Positions 41,538-50,585 of a stretch of 64,000 nucleotides of DNA are shown here, piece by piece. Origin of the DNA: Mycolicibacterium stellerae (lineage in GTDB: Bacteria; Actinomycetota; Actinomycetes; Mycobacteriales; Mycobacteriaceae); NCBI RefSeq assembly GCF_003719305.1, contig NZ_RARC01000031.1:16437-80436 (forward strand), read 5' to 3'. The translations under genes were made by a program, and so were the position numbers. Numbering within the stretch: position 1 is the first letter of the stretch; each line of letters opens with the position of its first letter. The notes under the pieces are model-generated. The model saw only the letters and a program-made list of their open reading frames with translations, did no database searches and was not told the DNA's origin.

Positions 41538-42674
41538 ATGCGCGACATGGTCGAAATCGGGATGGGCCGAACCGCCCGCCGCACTTATGAACTCGGCGAC
41601 ATCAACATCGTCCCGTCCCGCAGGACCCGGTCGTCGCAGGACGTCTCGACGACCTGGCAGCTCGACGCGTACCGGTTCGAGATCCCCGTCGTCGCCCATC
41701 CGACCGACGCCCTGGTGTCGGTCGAGTTCGCGATCGAGATCGGCCGTCTCGGCGGTCTCGGCGTGCTCAACGGCGAGGGGTTGATCGGCAGGCACGCCGA
41801 CGTGGCGGCCAAGATCGCCCAGGTTATCGAGGCCGCGGAGAAGGAACCCGAACCCGCCGCCTCGATCCGGCTTCTGCAGCAACTACATTCGGCACCGCTG
41901 GACCCCGAGCTTCTCGGTGCTGCCGTCGCGCGAATCCGCGAAGCCGGAGTAACCACTGCCGTCCGGGTCAGCCCGCAGAACGCGCAGGCGTTGACGCCGT
42001 CGTTGGTGGCCGCAGGAATAGACCTGCTGGTCATCCAGGGCACCATCGTGTCGGCTGAGCGCGTCGCTCAAGACGGTGAGCCGCTCAACCTCAAGACATT
42101 CATCTCCGAGTTGGACATACCAGTCGTTGCGGGCGGCGTGCTGGACCATCGCACCGCGCTGCACCTGATGCGCACCGGCGCCGCGGGCGTGATCGTCGGC
42201 TACGGCTCGACCAGCGGTGTCACCACCAGTGACGAGGTGCTCGGCATCAGCGTGCCGATGGCGACCGCGATCGCCGACGCCGCCGCCGCAAGGCGCGAGT
42301 ATCTCGACGAGACCGGCGGCCGGTACGTCCATGTGCTGGCAGACGGCGACATCCACACGTCCGGCGACCTGGCCAAGGCCATTGCCTGCGGGGCCGACGC
42401 CGTGGTGCTCGGCACGCCGTTGTCGCTGGCCGCCGAGGCGCTCGGCGACGGTTGGTTCTGGCCCGCCGCCGCCGCCCACCCGTCACTTCCCCGCGGGGCG
42501 CTGCTGCAGATCGCGCTCGGCGAGCGACCGTCGCTTGCGCAGGTGCTCACCGGCCCGTCTGACGATCCGTTCGGCTCGTTGAACCTGGTCGGCGGCTTGC
42601 GCCGGTCGATGGCCAAGGCCGGCTACTGCGATCTGAAGGAGTTCCAGAAGGTCGGCCTTACCGTCGGAAGCTGA
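41538..42674 (+). CDS. guaB3: GuaB3 family IMP dehydrogenase-related protein
   Basis: 378 aa. It resembles the IMPDH barrel (VEIGMGRTARRTYELGDINIVPSRRTRSSQDVSTTWQLDAYRFEIPVVAHPTDALVS; SGVTTSDEVLGISVPMATAIADAAAARREYLDET) but lacks CBS domains and the SICTTR catalytic loop. This is the actinobacterial GuaB3 type, now known in some bacteria to have guanine-nucleotide reductase (GMP to IMP) activity. Operon with guaB2 upstream and an aldo/keto reductase 18 bp downstream. Confidence 0.93.
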   Translation: MRDMVEIGMGRTARRTYELGDINIVPSRRTRSSQDVSTTWQLDAYRFEIPVVAHPTDALVSVEFAIEIGRLGGLGVLNGEGLIGRHADVAAKIAQVIEAAEKEPEPAASIRLLQQLHSAPLDPELLGAAVARIREAGVTTAVRVSPQNAQALTPSLVAAGIDLLVIQGTIVSAERVAQDGEPLNLKTFISELDIPVVAGGVLDHRTALHLMRTGAAGVIVGYGSTSGVTTSDEVLGISVPMATAIADAAAARREYLDETGGRYVHVLADGDIHTSGDLAKAIACGADAVVLGTPLSLAAEALGDGWFWPAAAAHPSLPRGALLQIALGERPSLAQVLTGPSDDPFGSLNLVGGLRRSMAKAGYCDLKEFQKVGLTVGS

Positions 42675-42692
42675 CAGTAGGAGGCGCACACC

Positions 42693-43673
42693 GTGCAGTA
42701 CACGCGACTGGGGTCATCTGGCCTCACCGTCAGTCGCATCGCATTCGGATGCATGAGCTTCGGTGTTCCGACGGAGATCACGCCGTGGACGTTGGGCGAC
42801 GAGGACGCCCAGCCGTTCTTTCGGCAGGCCGTCGAGCTCGGGATCACGCTGTGGGACACCGCCAACTTCTACGGCGCGGGTAGCTCCGAGGAAATCGTCG
42901 GCCGGGCACTGCGCGAGTACACCCGCCGCGACGACATCGTGCTGGCCACCAAGGTCTTCCTTCCGATGCACGGTGGTCCAGGCGGCTCGGGCTTGTCGCG
43001 TAAGGCGGTGATGGAACAGATCGACGCGTCGTTGACGCGACTCGGTACCGACTACGTGGACGTTTATCAGATTCACCGCTTCGACCCGGACACCCCGGTC
43101 GAAGAGACCATGGCGGCCCTTCACGACGTCGTCACGGCGGGCAAGGCGCGCTATATCGGGGCATCCTCCATGTGGGCATGGCAATTCGCCAAGATGCAGC
43201 ACACCGCCGACGTGCACGGCTGGACGAAGTTCATCTCGATGCAGGACCAATACAGCCTCATCTACCGTGAGGAGGAACGCGAGATGTTCGGCCTGCTCAC
43301 GGATCAGGGCGTGGGCAGCATCCCGTGGAGTCCTCTGGCCGGCGGACGGGTGACCCGGCCGTGGGGCGACCAAACGTCGACGCGTGGGGAGACCAACCCG
43401 GACACCGATTTCAACGGCAGACCGTTGTTCCTCGAAAGCGATCACCAGATCGTGGATGCCGTCGAACGCATCGCGGCCGAGCGCGGCGCGCCGATGGCGC
43501 AGATCGCGCTGGCATGGGTGCTGAAGAACCCCGTGGTCAGCGCGCCGATCGTGGGCGCCACCAAGACCCACCACCTGGCCGACGCCGTGGCTGCGCTGGA
43601 CATCGAGCTCATCACCGACGAGGTCGAGGCGCTCGAACGGCACTACGTCCCGCGCAGTCCGACCTACTTCTGA
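42693..43673 (+). CDS. Aldo/keto reductase
   Basis: 326 aa with a GTG start and AGTAGGAGG upstream. The (beta/alpha)8 AKR tetrad is visible: Asp and Tyr in LWDTANFYGAG, Lys in VLATKVF, His in VYQIHRFD. NADPH-binding KNP..SAPIVGATKTHHLADAV lies near the end. It reduces aldehydes or ketones with NADPH, similar to YajO/Tas-type AKRs. It follows guaB3 closely and may be co-transcribed, without a metabolic link being obvious. Confidence 0.93.
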   Translation: MQYTRLGSSGLTVSRIAFGCMSFGVPTEITPWTLGDEDAQPFFRQAVELGITLWDTANFYGAGSSEEIVGRALREYTRRDDIVLATKVFLPMHGGPGGSGLSRKAVMEQIDASLTRLGTDYVDVYQIHRFDPDTPVEETMAALHDVVTAGKARYIGASSMWAWQFAKMQHTADVHGWTKFISMQDQYSLIYREEEREMFGLLTDQGVGSIPWSPLAGGRVTRPWGDQTSTRGETNPDTDFNGRPLFLESDHQIVDAVERIAAERGAPMAQIALAWVLKNPVVSAPIVGATKTHHLADAVAALDIELITDEVEALERHYVPRSPTYF

Positions 43674-43742
43674 GCACTTCTCGAACGCTGCCCGTCGCGT
43701 TTGCCCGACGGCAAATCAACTTAGGAGAACCTCCCTAGCATG

Positions 43743-43756
43743 TTACCGGCGGGTAA
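43743..43756. promoter_or_regulatory. Palindrome upstream of choD
   Basis: TTACC-GGCG-GGTAA, 15 bases before the choD ATG, with a -10-like CATAAT (43760-43765) immediately after. It is likely an operator for a regulator of choD; which one is unknown, and it does not match the KstR motif as I know it. Confidence 0.5.
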
Positions 43757-43771
43757 GTTCATAATGGGTCG

Positions 43772-45517
43772 ATGCAGCCTGACTATGACGTTCTGATCAT
43801 CGGTTCGGGGTTCGGGGGCAGCGTTTCGGCATTGCGGCTGACCGAGAAGGGCTACCGCGTCGGCGTCCTCGAAGCGGGCCCCCGCTACGCCGACGATGAG
43901 TTCGCCAAGACCTCGTGGAATCTGCGCAAGTTCCTCTGGATGCCCAAGCTCGGCATGTACGGGATTCAGCGCATACACCTGCTCCGCAACGTCATGATCC
44001 TGGCAGGCGCGGGCGTCGGGGGCGGCTCGCTGAATTACGCCAACACTCTCTACGTGCCGCCGGACCCCTTCTTCAACGACCCGCAGTGGAAGCACATCAC
44101 CGACTGGCGCGCCGAGTTGTTGCCGCACTACGAGCAGGCGCAGCGCATGCTCGGCGTGGTGCAGAATCCGACGTTCACCGATGCCGACAAGATCATGAAA
44201 GAGGTGGCCGACGACATGGGTGTCGGCGACACGTTCGTCGCGACGCCGGTGGGGGTTTTCTTCGGGCCCGACGGCACCAAGACGCCGGGCAAGACCGTGC
44301 CCGATCCGTACTTCGGCGGCGCGGGGCCCGATCGCACCGGCTGCATCGAGTGCGGTGCCTGCATGACGGGTTGCCGGTACGGCGCCAAGAACACGCTGGT
44401 GAAGAATTACCTGGGATTGGCGGAATCCGCTGGCGCGCAGGTGCATCCGATGACCACAGTGACCGGATTCAAGCAGCGACCCGACGGGCTGTGGGAGGTC
44501 AAGACCGCTCACACCGGCAGGCTGCTGCGCCGCAAGCGCCGTACCTTCACCGCCACCCACCTCATCCTCGCCGCAGGTACGTTCGGTACGCAGAAGCTGC
44601 TGTTCAAGATGCGCGACCGCGGCGACCTGCCCAAGCTGTCGGACAAACTCGGCGTGCTCACCCGCACCAACTCCGAGTCGATCGTCGGTGCAGGACGACT
44701 CGAGGTGCGCGACGATCTCGACCTCACCCACGGGGTGGCGATCACGTCGTCCATTCATCCCACGCCCGACACCCACATCGAGCCGGTCCGCTACGGCAAG
44801 GGCTCCAACGCGATGGGCCTGCTGCAGACGTTGATGACTGACGGCACGGGACCAAGCGGCACCGACACCCCGCGCTGGCGGCAGCTGCTTGACCAGGCGG
44901 GCGAGAACCCCAGGCAGATGCTGCGGCTGCTCAACCCCGCGCGGTGGAGCGAGCGGACGATGATCGCGCTGGTCATGCAGCACCTCGACAACTCGATCAC
45001 GACCTACACCAAGCGCACCAAACTCGGCTTCCGCCGGATGGTGAGCAAGCAGGGTCACGGCGAGCCCAACCCGACCTGGATTCCGGTGGGTAACGAGGTC
45101 ACCCGTCGGCTGGCAAAGAAGATCGACGGTGTCGCGGGCGGAACCTGGGGCGAGTTGTTCAACATCCCGCTGACCGCTCACTTCCTCGGCGGTGCGGCGA
45201 TCGGCGACAGCCCCGAGCACGGCGTGATCGATCCGTACCAGCGTGTGTACAACTATCCGACGATGTATGTGGTCGACGGCGCGTCGGTGTCGGCCAACCT
45301 CGGCGTCAACCCCTCGCTGAGCATCACTGCGCAGGCCGAGCGGGCGGCGTCGCTGTGGCCCAACAAGGGCGAAGACGACCTGCGGCCGCCGCAGGGCGAG
45401 CCCTACAAGCGACTCGCCCCCGTCGAGCCCAAGCGTCCCGTCGTACCGGCCAATGCCGTCGGCGCGCTGCGGCGCATTCCGTTCGAACCGGGCGAAAAGG
45501 TCAGCTCGGTCGGTTAA
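43772..45517 (+). CDS. choD: Cholesterol oxidase-like GMC oxidoreductase ChoD
   Basis: 581 aa. FAD motif VLIIGSGFGGSVSALRLTEKGYRV at the start, GMC signatures GAGVGGGSLNYANTLYVPP and LAAGTFGTQKLL, and the C-terminal HFLGGAAIGDSPEHGVIDPYQRVYNYPTMYVVDGASVSANLGVNPSLSITAQAER. It also contains CIECGACMTGCRYGAKN, a four-cysteine cluster, in the middle. In M. tuberculosis ChoD sits at the same place after guaB3, although its role as the main cholesterol oxidase is debated. There is no signal peptide. Confidence 0.93.
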   Translation: MQPDYDVLIIGSGFGGSVSALRLTEKGYRVGVLEAGPRYADDEFAKTSWNLRKFLWMPKLGMYGIQRIHLLRNVMILAGAGVGGGSLNYANTLYVPPDPFFNDPQWKHITDWRAELLPHYEQAQRMLGVVQNPTFTDADKIMKEVADDMGVGDTFVATPVGVFFGPDGTKTPGKTVPDPYFGGAGPDRTGCIECGACMTGCRYGAKNTLVKNYLGLAESAGAQVHPMTTVTGFKQRPDGLWEVKTAHTGRLLRRKRRTFTATHLILAAGTFGTQKLLFKMRDRGDLPKLSDKLGVLTRTNSESIVGAGRLEVRDDLDLTHGVAITSSIHPTPDTHIEPVRYGKGSNAMGLLQTLMTDGTGPSGTDTPRWRQLLDQAGENPRQMLRLLNPARWSERTMIALVMQHLDNSITTYTKRTKLGFRRMVSKQGHGEPNPTWIPVGNEVTRRLAKKIDGVAGGTWGELFNIPLTAHFLGGAAIGDSPEHGVIDPYQRVYNYPTMYVVDGASVSANLGVNPSLSITAQAERAASLWPNKGEDDLRPPQGEPYKRLAPVEPKRPVVPANAVGALRRIPFEPGEKVSSVG

Positions 45518-45547
45518 CCGCGGCGTATCCGGGGTATTTCTCCGGCC

Positions 45548-46207
45548 ATGCGTACGGCGTATCGGGATGAGTTGGCGGCTCTACGCCGTCAGTTGGCCGA
45601 TATGTGCGGGCTGGCCGCAGACGCGATGGGCCACGCATCGAATGCCCTGCTGCAGGCAGATCTCGAGCTCGCCGAACAGGTCATCGCCGACCATGCTGAT
45701 GTCGCGGACAAGTGGCGAGCCGCGGAGGGCAGAGCGGTCCGGCTGCTTGCCCTGCAACAGCCGGTGGCAGGCGATCTGAGGAAGATCGTCGGCGCGCTTC
45801 ACGTCGGCGCCGACATCGAGCGGATGGGTGCGTTGGCCGTGCATGTCGCCAACATCGCCCGCTTGCGCCATCCCGAGCAGGCGCTGCCCGACGAAGTTCG
45901 TGGGTCGTTCACCGAAATGGCCGAAGTGGCAGTCCAGCTCGCGAGGGCGGCGCGCGAGGTACTGATGTCACCCGACGCCGAGAAGGCGGCGCAACTGCGA
46001 GAGAAGGACGACGTCGTCGACACCCGGCACCGTCAACTGTTCGCCGTGCTGATCGACCGCGAGTGGCGCAGTGGCGTCTGCTCCGCGGTCGACGTCGCGT
46101 TGCTGGGCCGGTTCTACGAGCGGTTCGCCGACCATGCCGTCGAGATCGGCAGGCGGGTGGTTTTCGAGGCGACCGGCGGACTGCCGATGCACAAGAAACT
46201 GGCCTAG
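45548..46207 (+). CDS. phoU: PhoU-family phosphate regulator
   Basis: 219 aa of two PhoU three-helix bundles; E/DxxxD metal-binding patterns occur in VGADIERMGALAVHVANIAR and LLGRFYERFADHAVEIGRRVVF. PhoU (PhoY in mycobacteria) restrains the phosphate sensor kinase and links to persistence. It is isolated from pst genes here. Its 3' end overlaps the DMT transporter by four bases in a convergent arrangement. Confidence 0.92.
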   Translation: MRTAYRDELAALRRQLADMCGLAADAMGHASNALLQADLELAEQVIADHADVADKWRAAEGRAVRLLALQQPVAGDLRKIVGALHVGADIERMGALAVHVANIARLRHPEQALPDEVRGSFTEMAEVAVQLARAAREVLMSPDAEKAAQLREKDDVVDTRHRQLFAVLIDREWRSGVCSAVDVALLGRFYERFADHAVEIGRRVVFEATGGLPMHKKLA

Positions 46208-47103
46208 GTCTGCGACTCCCGTTTCGCCATCTCCGCTTCGAGCATCTCTTCGAACGCGCCCTCATCGCGACCGAGCGCGATCGTCGCCGCCCCCATCGCC
46301 CCGACGGCGACCGCGAGCAGTCCGATCTTCACCGGATCGCTGACCGCGAGCGCCTCGCCGAGCACGATGACACCCAACGACACCGCGACCAACGGTTCGA
46401 GCACCAGCATGGTGGGCACCGAAGCCTGCAGCGCACCCGCGTGAAAAGCCGACTGCTGCAACAGGGTTGCCGCCACGCCGAGGATCAGGACGAGATATGG
46501 CGCTGGCACGAGCAGCGTGGCCAACGGTCCTTCCTCGTTGAGCCGCTGCACGGTGACCTTGGTCAGCACCGACACCACGCCGAACAACACCCCGACCGCG
46601 GTGGCGATCAGCAACGCCCGGTTGCGGCCCTCGGTGCGCGCGCCGCCGATCACACAGGCCGCCACCACGGCCACGCACAGCGCCGTCGCCAAGATCCAGA
46701 CGGCGGGCGGCGGCTGATAGTTGCCCGGCTGCACGCGCGCGATCGTCAGGAATATCGCCAGCCCGAACGTCAGCACCAGCGCCCACACCCAGTCATGTGT
46801 CGTGACGCGGCGATGGGCCAGCCGGGCGCTCATCGGTAGCGCGAACAACAACGCCGACACCAAAAGCGGCGCAACCAGGATCAGCGAGCCCCAGGTCAGC
46901 GCGAGCGCCTGAAAGCCGTAGCCGGACGCCGCCACCGCCGTGCCCGCCCACCACAGGCGGTTGCGCAGCAGCTTCTTGAACATCGTCGCGCTGACACCCT
47001 CGTCCTGCGGGATCTCGAGCGTCGCGCGCTGACGGATCACGATCCCGAGCGCCGACGTCACCGCGGCGGCCAGCGCCAGCAGAACGACCACCCACTCGGG
47101 CAT
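46204..47103 (-). CDS. DMT-superfamily transporter
   Basis: 299 aa from the ATG at 47103, chosen because GAGGAG lies 4 bases before it; a Met four codons upstream is inside that site. About nine hydrophobic segments are visible (WVVVLLALAAAVTSALGIVI; LILVAPLLVSALLFALPMS; VVAACVIGG; LLIATAVGVLFGVVSVLTK; MLVLEPLVAVSLGVIVLGEAL). The pattern is that of EamA/NIPA-like permeases of small metabolites or Mg2+. Substrate unknown. It is convergent with phoU. Confidence 0.85.
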   Translation of the reverse strand: MPEWVVVLLALAAAVTSALGIVIRQRATLEIPQDEGVSATMFKKLLRNRLWWAGTAVAASGYGFQALALTWGSLILVAPLLVSALLFALPMSARLAHRRVTTHDWVWALVLTFGLAIFLTIARVQPGNYQPPPAVWILATALCVAVVAACVIGGARTEGRNRALLIATAVGVLFGVVSVLTKVTVQRLNEEGPLATLLVPAPYLVLILGVAATLLQQSAFHAGALQASVPTMLVLEPLVAVSLGVIVLGEALAVSDPVKIGLLAVAVGAMGAATIALGRDEGAFEEMLEAEMAKRESQT

Positions 47104-47169
47104 GAAACTCCTCATCGGCTGTCAGAGACGTGCTCACCGGATACCCAATCACACCCTGGTTCCTCGTCT

Positions 47170-48048
47170 ATGGTGTGGCGGGTGAACAGCGTCCTCGATG
47201 GCAAGGTGGCCATCGTCACGGGCACCAGTCGCGGGGTCGGCGTCGGTATCGCGCACGAGCTGCTTCGTGCGGGCGCCACCGTCGTCGGCTGCTCCCGGTC
47301 GAAGCTCGACACCATTCCCGGCGCGGACCACGACGAAGCCTGGCTGCAGCGCAGCGCCCAGATGGTTTGCGATCAAGGCGATTTCCGCGCCATCGACGCC
47401 ATGGTCGCCGAGGTGGTCGACACCTACGGACGCATCGACATCCTGGTCAACAACGCCGGCGGCACCGTGCCGACACCCCATGTCGAGGATGTTCCGGAAC
47501 TCGTCGCAAAGATCCAGGGCGCGCCGCGCGCCGACGACGATTTCGAGCGGACCGCGCTGTTTCATGCATTTGCCATTCAAATGAACCTGATCAGCCCGCT
47601 GTGGTTCGCCACCCGCGTTTACCGGCAGATGCGCGGCCAGGACGGCATCGGGTCGATCATCAACATCTCAAGCGGTGCCGGTCACCCGGCCGGGTCGCCA
47701 ACGCTGGTCTCCTACGGTGCGGCGAAGGCGGGGCTCAACCACCTCACCCGCTCACTTGCCGAGGAGTGGGGACCGCATGCGCGTGTCAATGCGCTGGCGC
47801 TCGGCCCGACGATGACCGACAACTTCCGGTCGTTCGTGCTGCCCAAGGGCGATCCGAAGGGGGAAAAGTACTTCCGCGACGTTCCGCTTGGCCGTGCCGG
47901 CGACCCGGCAGAGGTCGGCCGGGTCTGCGTGTTCCTGTGCAGCGGTGCCGCCGACTTCATCAACGGCACGACCATCGAGATCGACGGGGGCATGCTGCCC
48001 GGCGTGCTGTACGAGGCGGGGCTGAAGACGATCACGGATCTGCTCTGA
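47170..48048 (+). CDS. Short-chain dehydrogenase/reductase
   Basis: 292 aa (or 288 aa from the GTG at 47182). Rossmann motif VAIVTGTSRGVGVGIA, NNAG in VNNAGGTV, the catalytic Ser/Tyr/Lys in ISSGAGHP..LVSYGAAKAGLNHLTRSL. It oxidises or reduces an alcohol/carbonyl with NAD(P). The insertion QGAPRADDDFERTALFHAF is longer than usual. It lies 55 bp before guaA on the same strand. Confidence 0.9.
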   Translation: MVWRVNSVLDGKVAIVTGTSRGVGVGIAHELLRAGATVVGCSRSKLDTIPGADHDEAWLQRSAQMVCDQGDFRAIDAMVAEVVDTYGRIDILVNNAGGTVPTPHVEDVPELVAKIQGAPRADDDFERTALFHAFAIQMNLISPLWFATRVYRQMRGQDGIGSIINISSGAGHPAGSPTLVSYGAAKAGLNHLTRSLAEEWGPHARVNALALGPTMTDNFRSFVLPKGDPKGEKYFRDVPLGRAGDPAEVGRVCVFLCSGAADFINGTTIEIDGGMLPGVLYEAGLKTITDLL

Positions 48049-48103
48049 CGCCGCCGCGGCGTCGGTCGGACGGCGGCGAGGTCCTCGCCCGTAGACTGAG
48101 CAG

Positions 48104-49663
48104 GTGCAATCAACATCCCCGCGCCCGGTGTTGGTGATCGACTTCGGAGCGCAGTACGCGCAGTTGATCGCGCGTCGCGTCCGTGAGGCGCGGGTGTACT
48201 CGGAGGTCATTCCGCACACCGCGTCCATCGAGGAGATCAAGGCCAAGGATCCGCAGGCCATCGTCTTGTCCGGCGGTCCGTCGAGCGTGTACGAAGAGGG
48301 CGCCCCGCAGCTCGACCCCGCCGTGTTCGACCTGGGTATACCGGTGTTCGGCATCTGCTACGGATTCCAGGCTATGGCGCAGACGCTGGGCGGCACGGTC
48401 GCCCACACCGGCACCAGCGAGTTCGGCCGCACCGAGCTGAATGTCTCTGGCGGACAACTGCATTTGGATCTGCCGGAGATCCAGCCGGTGTGGATGAGTC
48501 ACGGCGACGCCGTCACCGCCGCCCCGGCGGGCTTCGAGGTGGTGGCCAGCAGCGCGGGCGCGCCTGTCGCGGGGTTCGAGAACCCGGCGCGGAGTCTGGC
48601 AGGTGTCCAGTACCACCCCGAGGTGATGCACTCGCCGCACGGCCAACAGGTGCTCAGCCGGTTCCTGCACGAATTCGCGGGCATCGATTCGACATGGACC
48701 CCTTCGAACATCGCCGACAGCCTGATCGAACAGGTCCGCGCGCAGATCGGCGACGGAAGGGCGATCTGCGGCCTGTCCGGTGGGGTGGACTCCGCCGTCG
48801 CCGCCGCGCTCGTGCAGCGCGCCATCGGCGACCGGTTGACCTGTGTGTTCGTCGACCATGGCCTGCTGCGGGCAGGCGAGCGGGCGCAGGTGCAGCGCGA
48901 CTTCGTCGCCGCGACCGGCGCCAACCTGGTGACCGTCGACGCCGAGAAGCGGTTCCTCGACGCGCTTGCCGCGGTGACCAACCCGGAGGGCAAGCGCAAG
49001 ATCATCGGCCGCGAGTTCATTCGCGCGTTCGAAGGCGCTGTCCGAGATATAGTGGGGGACACCGGATCCGAGGTTGACTTCCTGGTTCAGGGCACGCTCT
49101 ATCCCGACGTCGTGGAGTCCGGCGGCGGCTCGGGCACCGCCAACATCAAGAGCCACCACAATGTCGGCGGGCTGCCCGACGACCTGAAGTTCAAGCTCGT
49201 CGAGCCGTTGCGGCTGCTGTTCAAAGACGAGGTCCGCGCCGTCGGCCGTGAGCTCGGTCTGCCTGAGGAAATCGTTGCGCGCCAACCGTTCCCGGGACCC
49301 GGCTTGGCGATCCGCATCATCGGCGAGGTGACCGCGGGTCGGCTCGAGACTCTGCGCCGCGCCGATGCGATCGCGCGTGAGGAGCTGACCGCGGCGGGTC
49401 TGGACAACCAGATCTGGCAGTGCCCGGTGGTGCTGCTGGCCGACATCCGGTCGGTCGGTGTGCAGGGCGACGGCCGCACCTACGGCCACCCGATCGTGCT
49501 GCGGCCGGTGTCCAGCGAGGACGCCATGACCGCCGACTGGACGCGGGTGCCTTACGAGGTGCTCGAACGCATCTCCACCCGCATCACCAACGAGGTGCCC
49601 GAGGTCAACCGGGTGACGCTGGACGTCACCAGCAAGCCGCCAGGCACCATCGAGTGGGAGTGA
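48104..49663 (+). CDS. guaA: GMP synthase (glutamine-hydrolysing)
   Basis: 519 aa with a GTG start. N-terminal class-I glutamine amidotransferase: nucleophile Cys85 in FGICYGFQ, and VQYHPEVMHS. ATP-PPase P-loop: CGLSGGVDSAVAAALV. The C-terminal dimerisation region ends KPPGTIEWE. It aminates XMP to GMP. Together with guaB2 it completes the guanine branch in this window. Its stop abuts the end of the convergent MerR gene. Confidence 0.98.
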   Translation: MQSTSPRPVLVIDFGAQYAQLIARRVREARVYSEVIPHTASIEEIKAKDPQAIVLSGGPSSVYEEGAPQLDPAVFDLGIPVFGICYGFQAMAQTLGGTVAHTGTSEFGRTELNVSGGQLHLDLPEIQPVWMSHGDAVTAAPAGFEVVASSAGAPVAGFENPARSLAGVQYHPEVMHSPHGQQVLSRFLHEFAGIDSTWTPSNIADSLIEQVRAQIGDGRAICGLSGGVDSAVAAALVQRAIGDRLTCVFVDHGLLRAGERAQVQRDFVAATGANLVTVDAEKRFLDALAAVTNPEGKRKIIGREFIRAFEGAVRDIVGDTGSEVDFLVQGTLYPDVVESGGGSGTANIKSHHNVGGLPDDLKFKLVEPLRLLFKDEVRAVGRELGLPEEIVARQPFPGPGLAIRIIGEVTAGRLETLRRADAIAREELTAAGLDNQIWQCPVVLLADIRSVGVQGDGRTYGHPIVLRPVSSEDAMTADWTRVPYEVLERISTRITNEVPEVNRVTLDVTSKPPGTIEWE

Positions 49664-50584
49664 TCAGGCTTGCGGTGGTGCTTGGATGTCGGCCTCTTTC
49701 TCGATGAGGTCGCCGAGAATCTGACCGACCGCTGACTCGATGGACGACTCGATCGAAAACGCCAGTGTCGCCGACACCGCGGAGACCGCCTGGGTGCGCA
49801 ACCGCACCAGCATCGTGATCAGTTCTGCCACTTCGGTATCCGCTGGCAGCGCCGCCCCAGGCTTGAGTCGGTCGACGACCTGCTCGACGCCGGCTTGCAC
49901 CAGAATGTCGCTGATCTGATCGATCAGCGGTGCGACCTGTTCGTGGACATCGATGAGCTTGTCCGTCGCGACGCCGTACTGCCGGATGTCGTTGAAAGCC
50001 TCGATCAGCTTGGGCCGCACGACGACTGCCTCGCCGTCTTCGAGCTTGATGATGCCGAGGCCGACCATGCGGTCGAACCCGGGGTCGTCGTCGACGAGCC
50101 GCTTGGCGTCGGCGACGCTCATCCGTTCGGGCTTCTCCGTGGCCCAGCTGCCCGCGATCGCGTTCTCCAGCCCGAGCATGTCGCCGACGTCCTTGCCCTG
50201 TTCCCACGCGGATAACATCTCGTGTACGTGAGAGATGTTGTAGCCGCGGTCAAGCAGTGAGGTGATCAGCCGCAGCCGGGTCAGATGGGTGTCGTTGAAC
50301 AAGACGATCCGGCCCACCCGCAGCGGGGGATGCAGCAGGCCGCGGTCGCGGTAGACGCGGATGTTGCGGGTGGTGGTGCTTGCCAGCCGGGCCAGTTCCT
50401 CGATGCGGTATTCACCGGACGCGGCGATGCCGTGCGGTTGGACGGCCGCGTCGAACAGCTGCGACACCGCGGTCTCGATGACGTCGCGGGAGCTCCTGCG
50501 GATCTGCCGGGGTGCGCGGCGCAGGCCGCCGAGGATCGTCGAGATTGCCCCCGCGGGTTGTCGTGGCTGTCTTGCGGCAGACAT
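49664..50584 (-). CDS. MerR-family regulator at the end of the oxidation operon
   Basis: 306 aa. A leader of about 55 residues (RRAPRQIRRSSRDVIETAVSQLFDAAVQPH) precedes the MerR winged helix: GEYRIEELARLASTTTRNIRVYRDRGLLHPPLRVGRIVLFNDTHLTRLRLITSLLDRGYNISHVHEML. The C-terminal part is a long helical domain without metal-binding cysteines, so the effector is probably organic. The start lies two bases after the BVMO stop, so it is the last gene of the five-gene operon and a good candidate to bind the palindrome at 54855. Confidence 0.9.
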   Translation of the reverse strand: MSAARQPRQPAGAISTILGGLRRAPRQIRRSSRDVIETAVSQLFDAAVQPHGIAASGEYRIEELARLASTTTRNIRVYRDRGLLHPPLRVGRIVLFNDTHLTRLRLITSLLDRGYNISHVHEMLSAWEQGKDVGDMLGLENAIAGSWATEKPERMSVADAKRLVDDDPGFDRMVGLGIIKLEDGEAVVVRPKLIEAFNDIRQYGVATDKLIDVHEQVAPLIDQISDILVQAGVEQVVDRLKPGAALPADTEVAELITMLVRLRTQAVSAVSATLAFSIESSIESAVGQILGDLIEKEADIQAPPQA

Positions 50585-50585
50585 C

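Noticed and set aside
40590..41882. 430-codon minus-strand frame across guaB2/guaB3
   Set aside because: Antisense shadow of two well-supported genes, no domain and no ribosome-binding site.
43721..45220. 499-codon minus-strand frame opposite choD
   Set aside because: The plus strand has an intact GMC oxidoreductase; the antisense protein has no recognisable motif.
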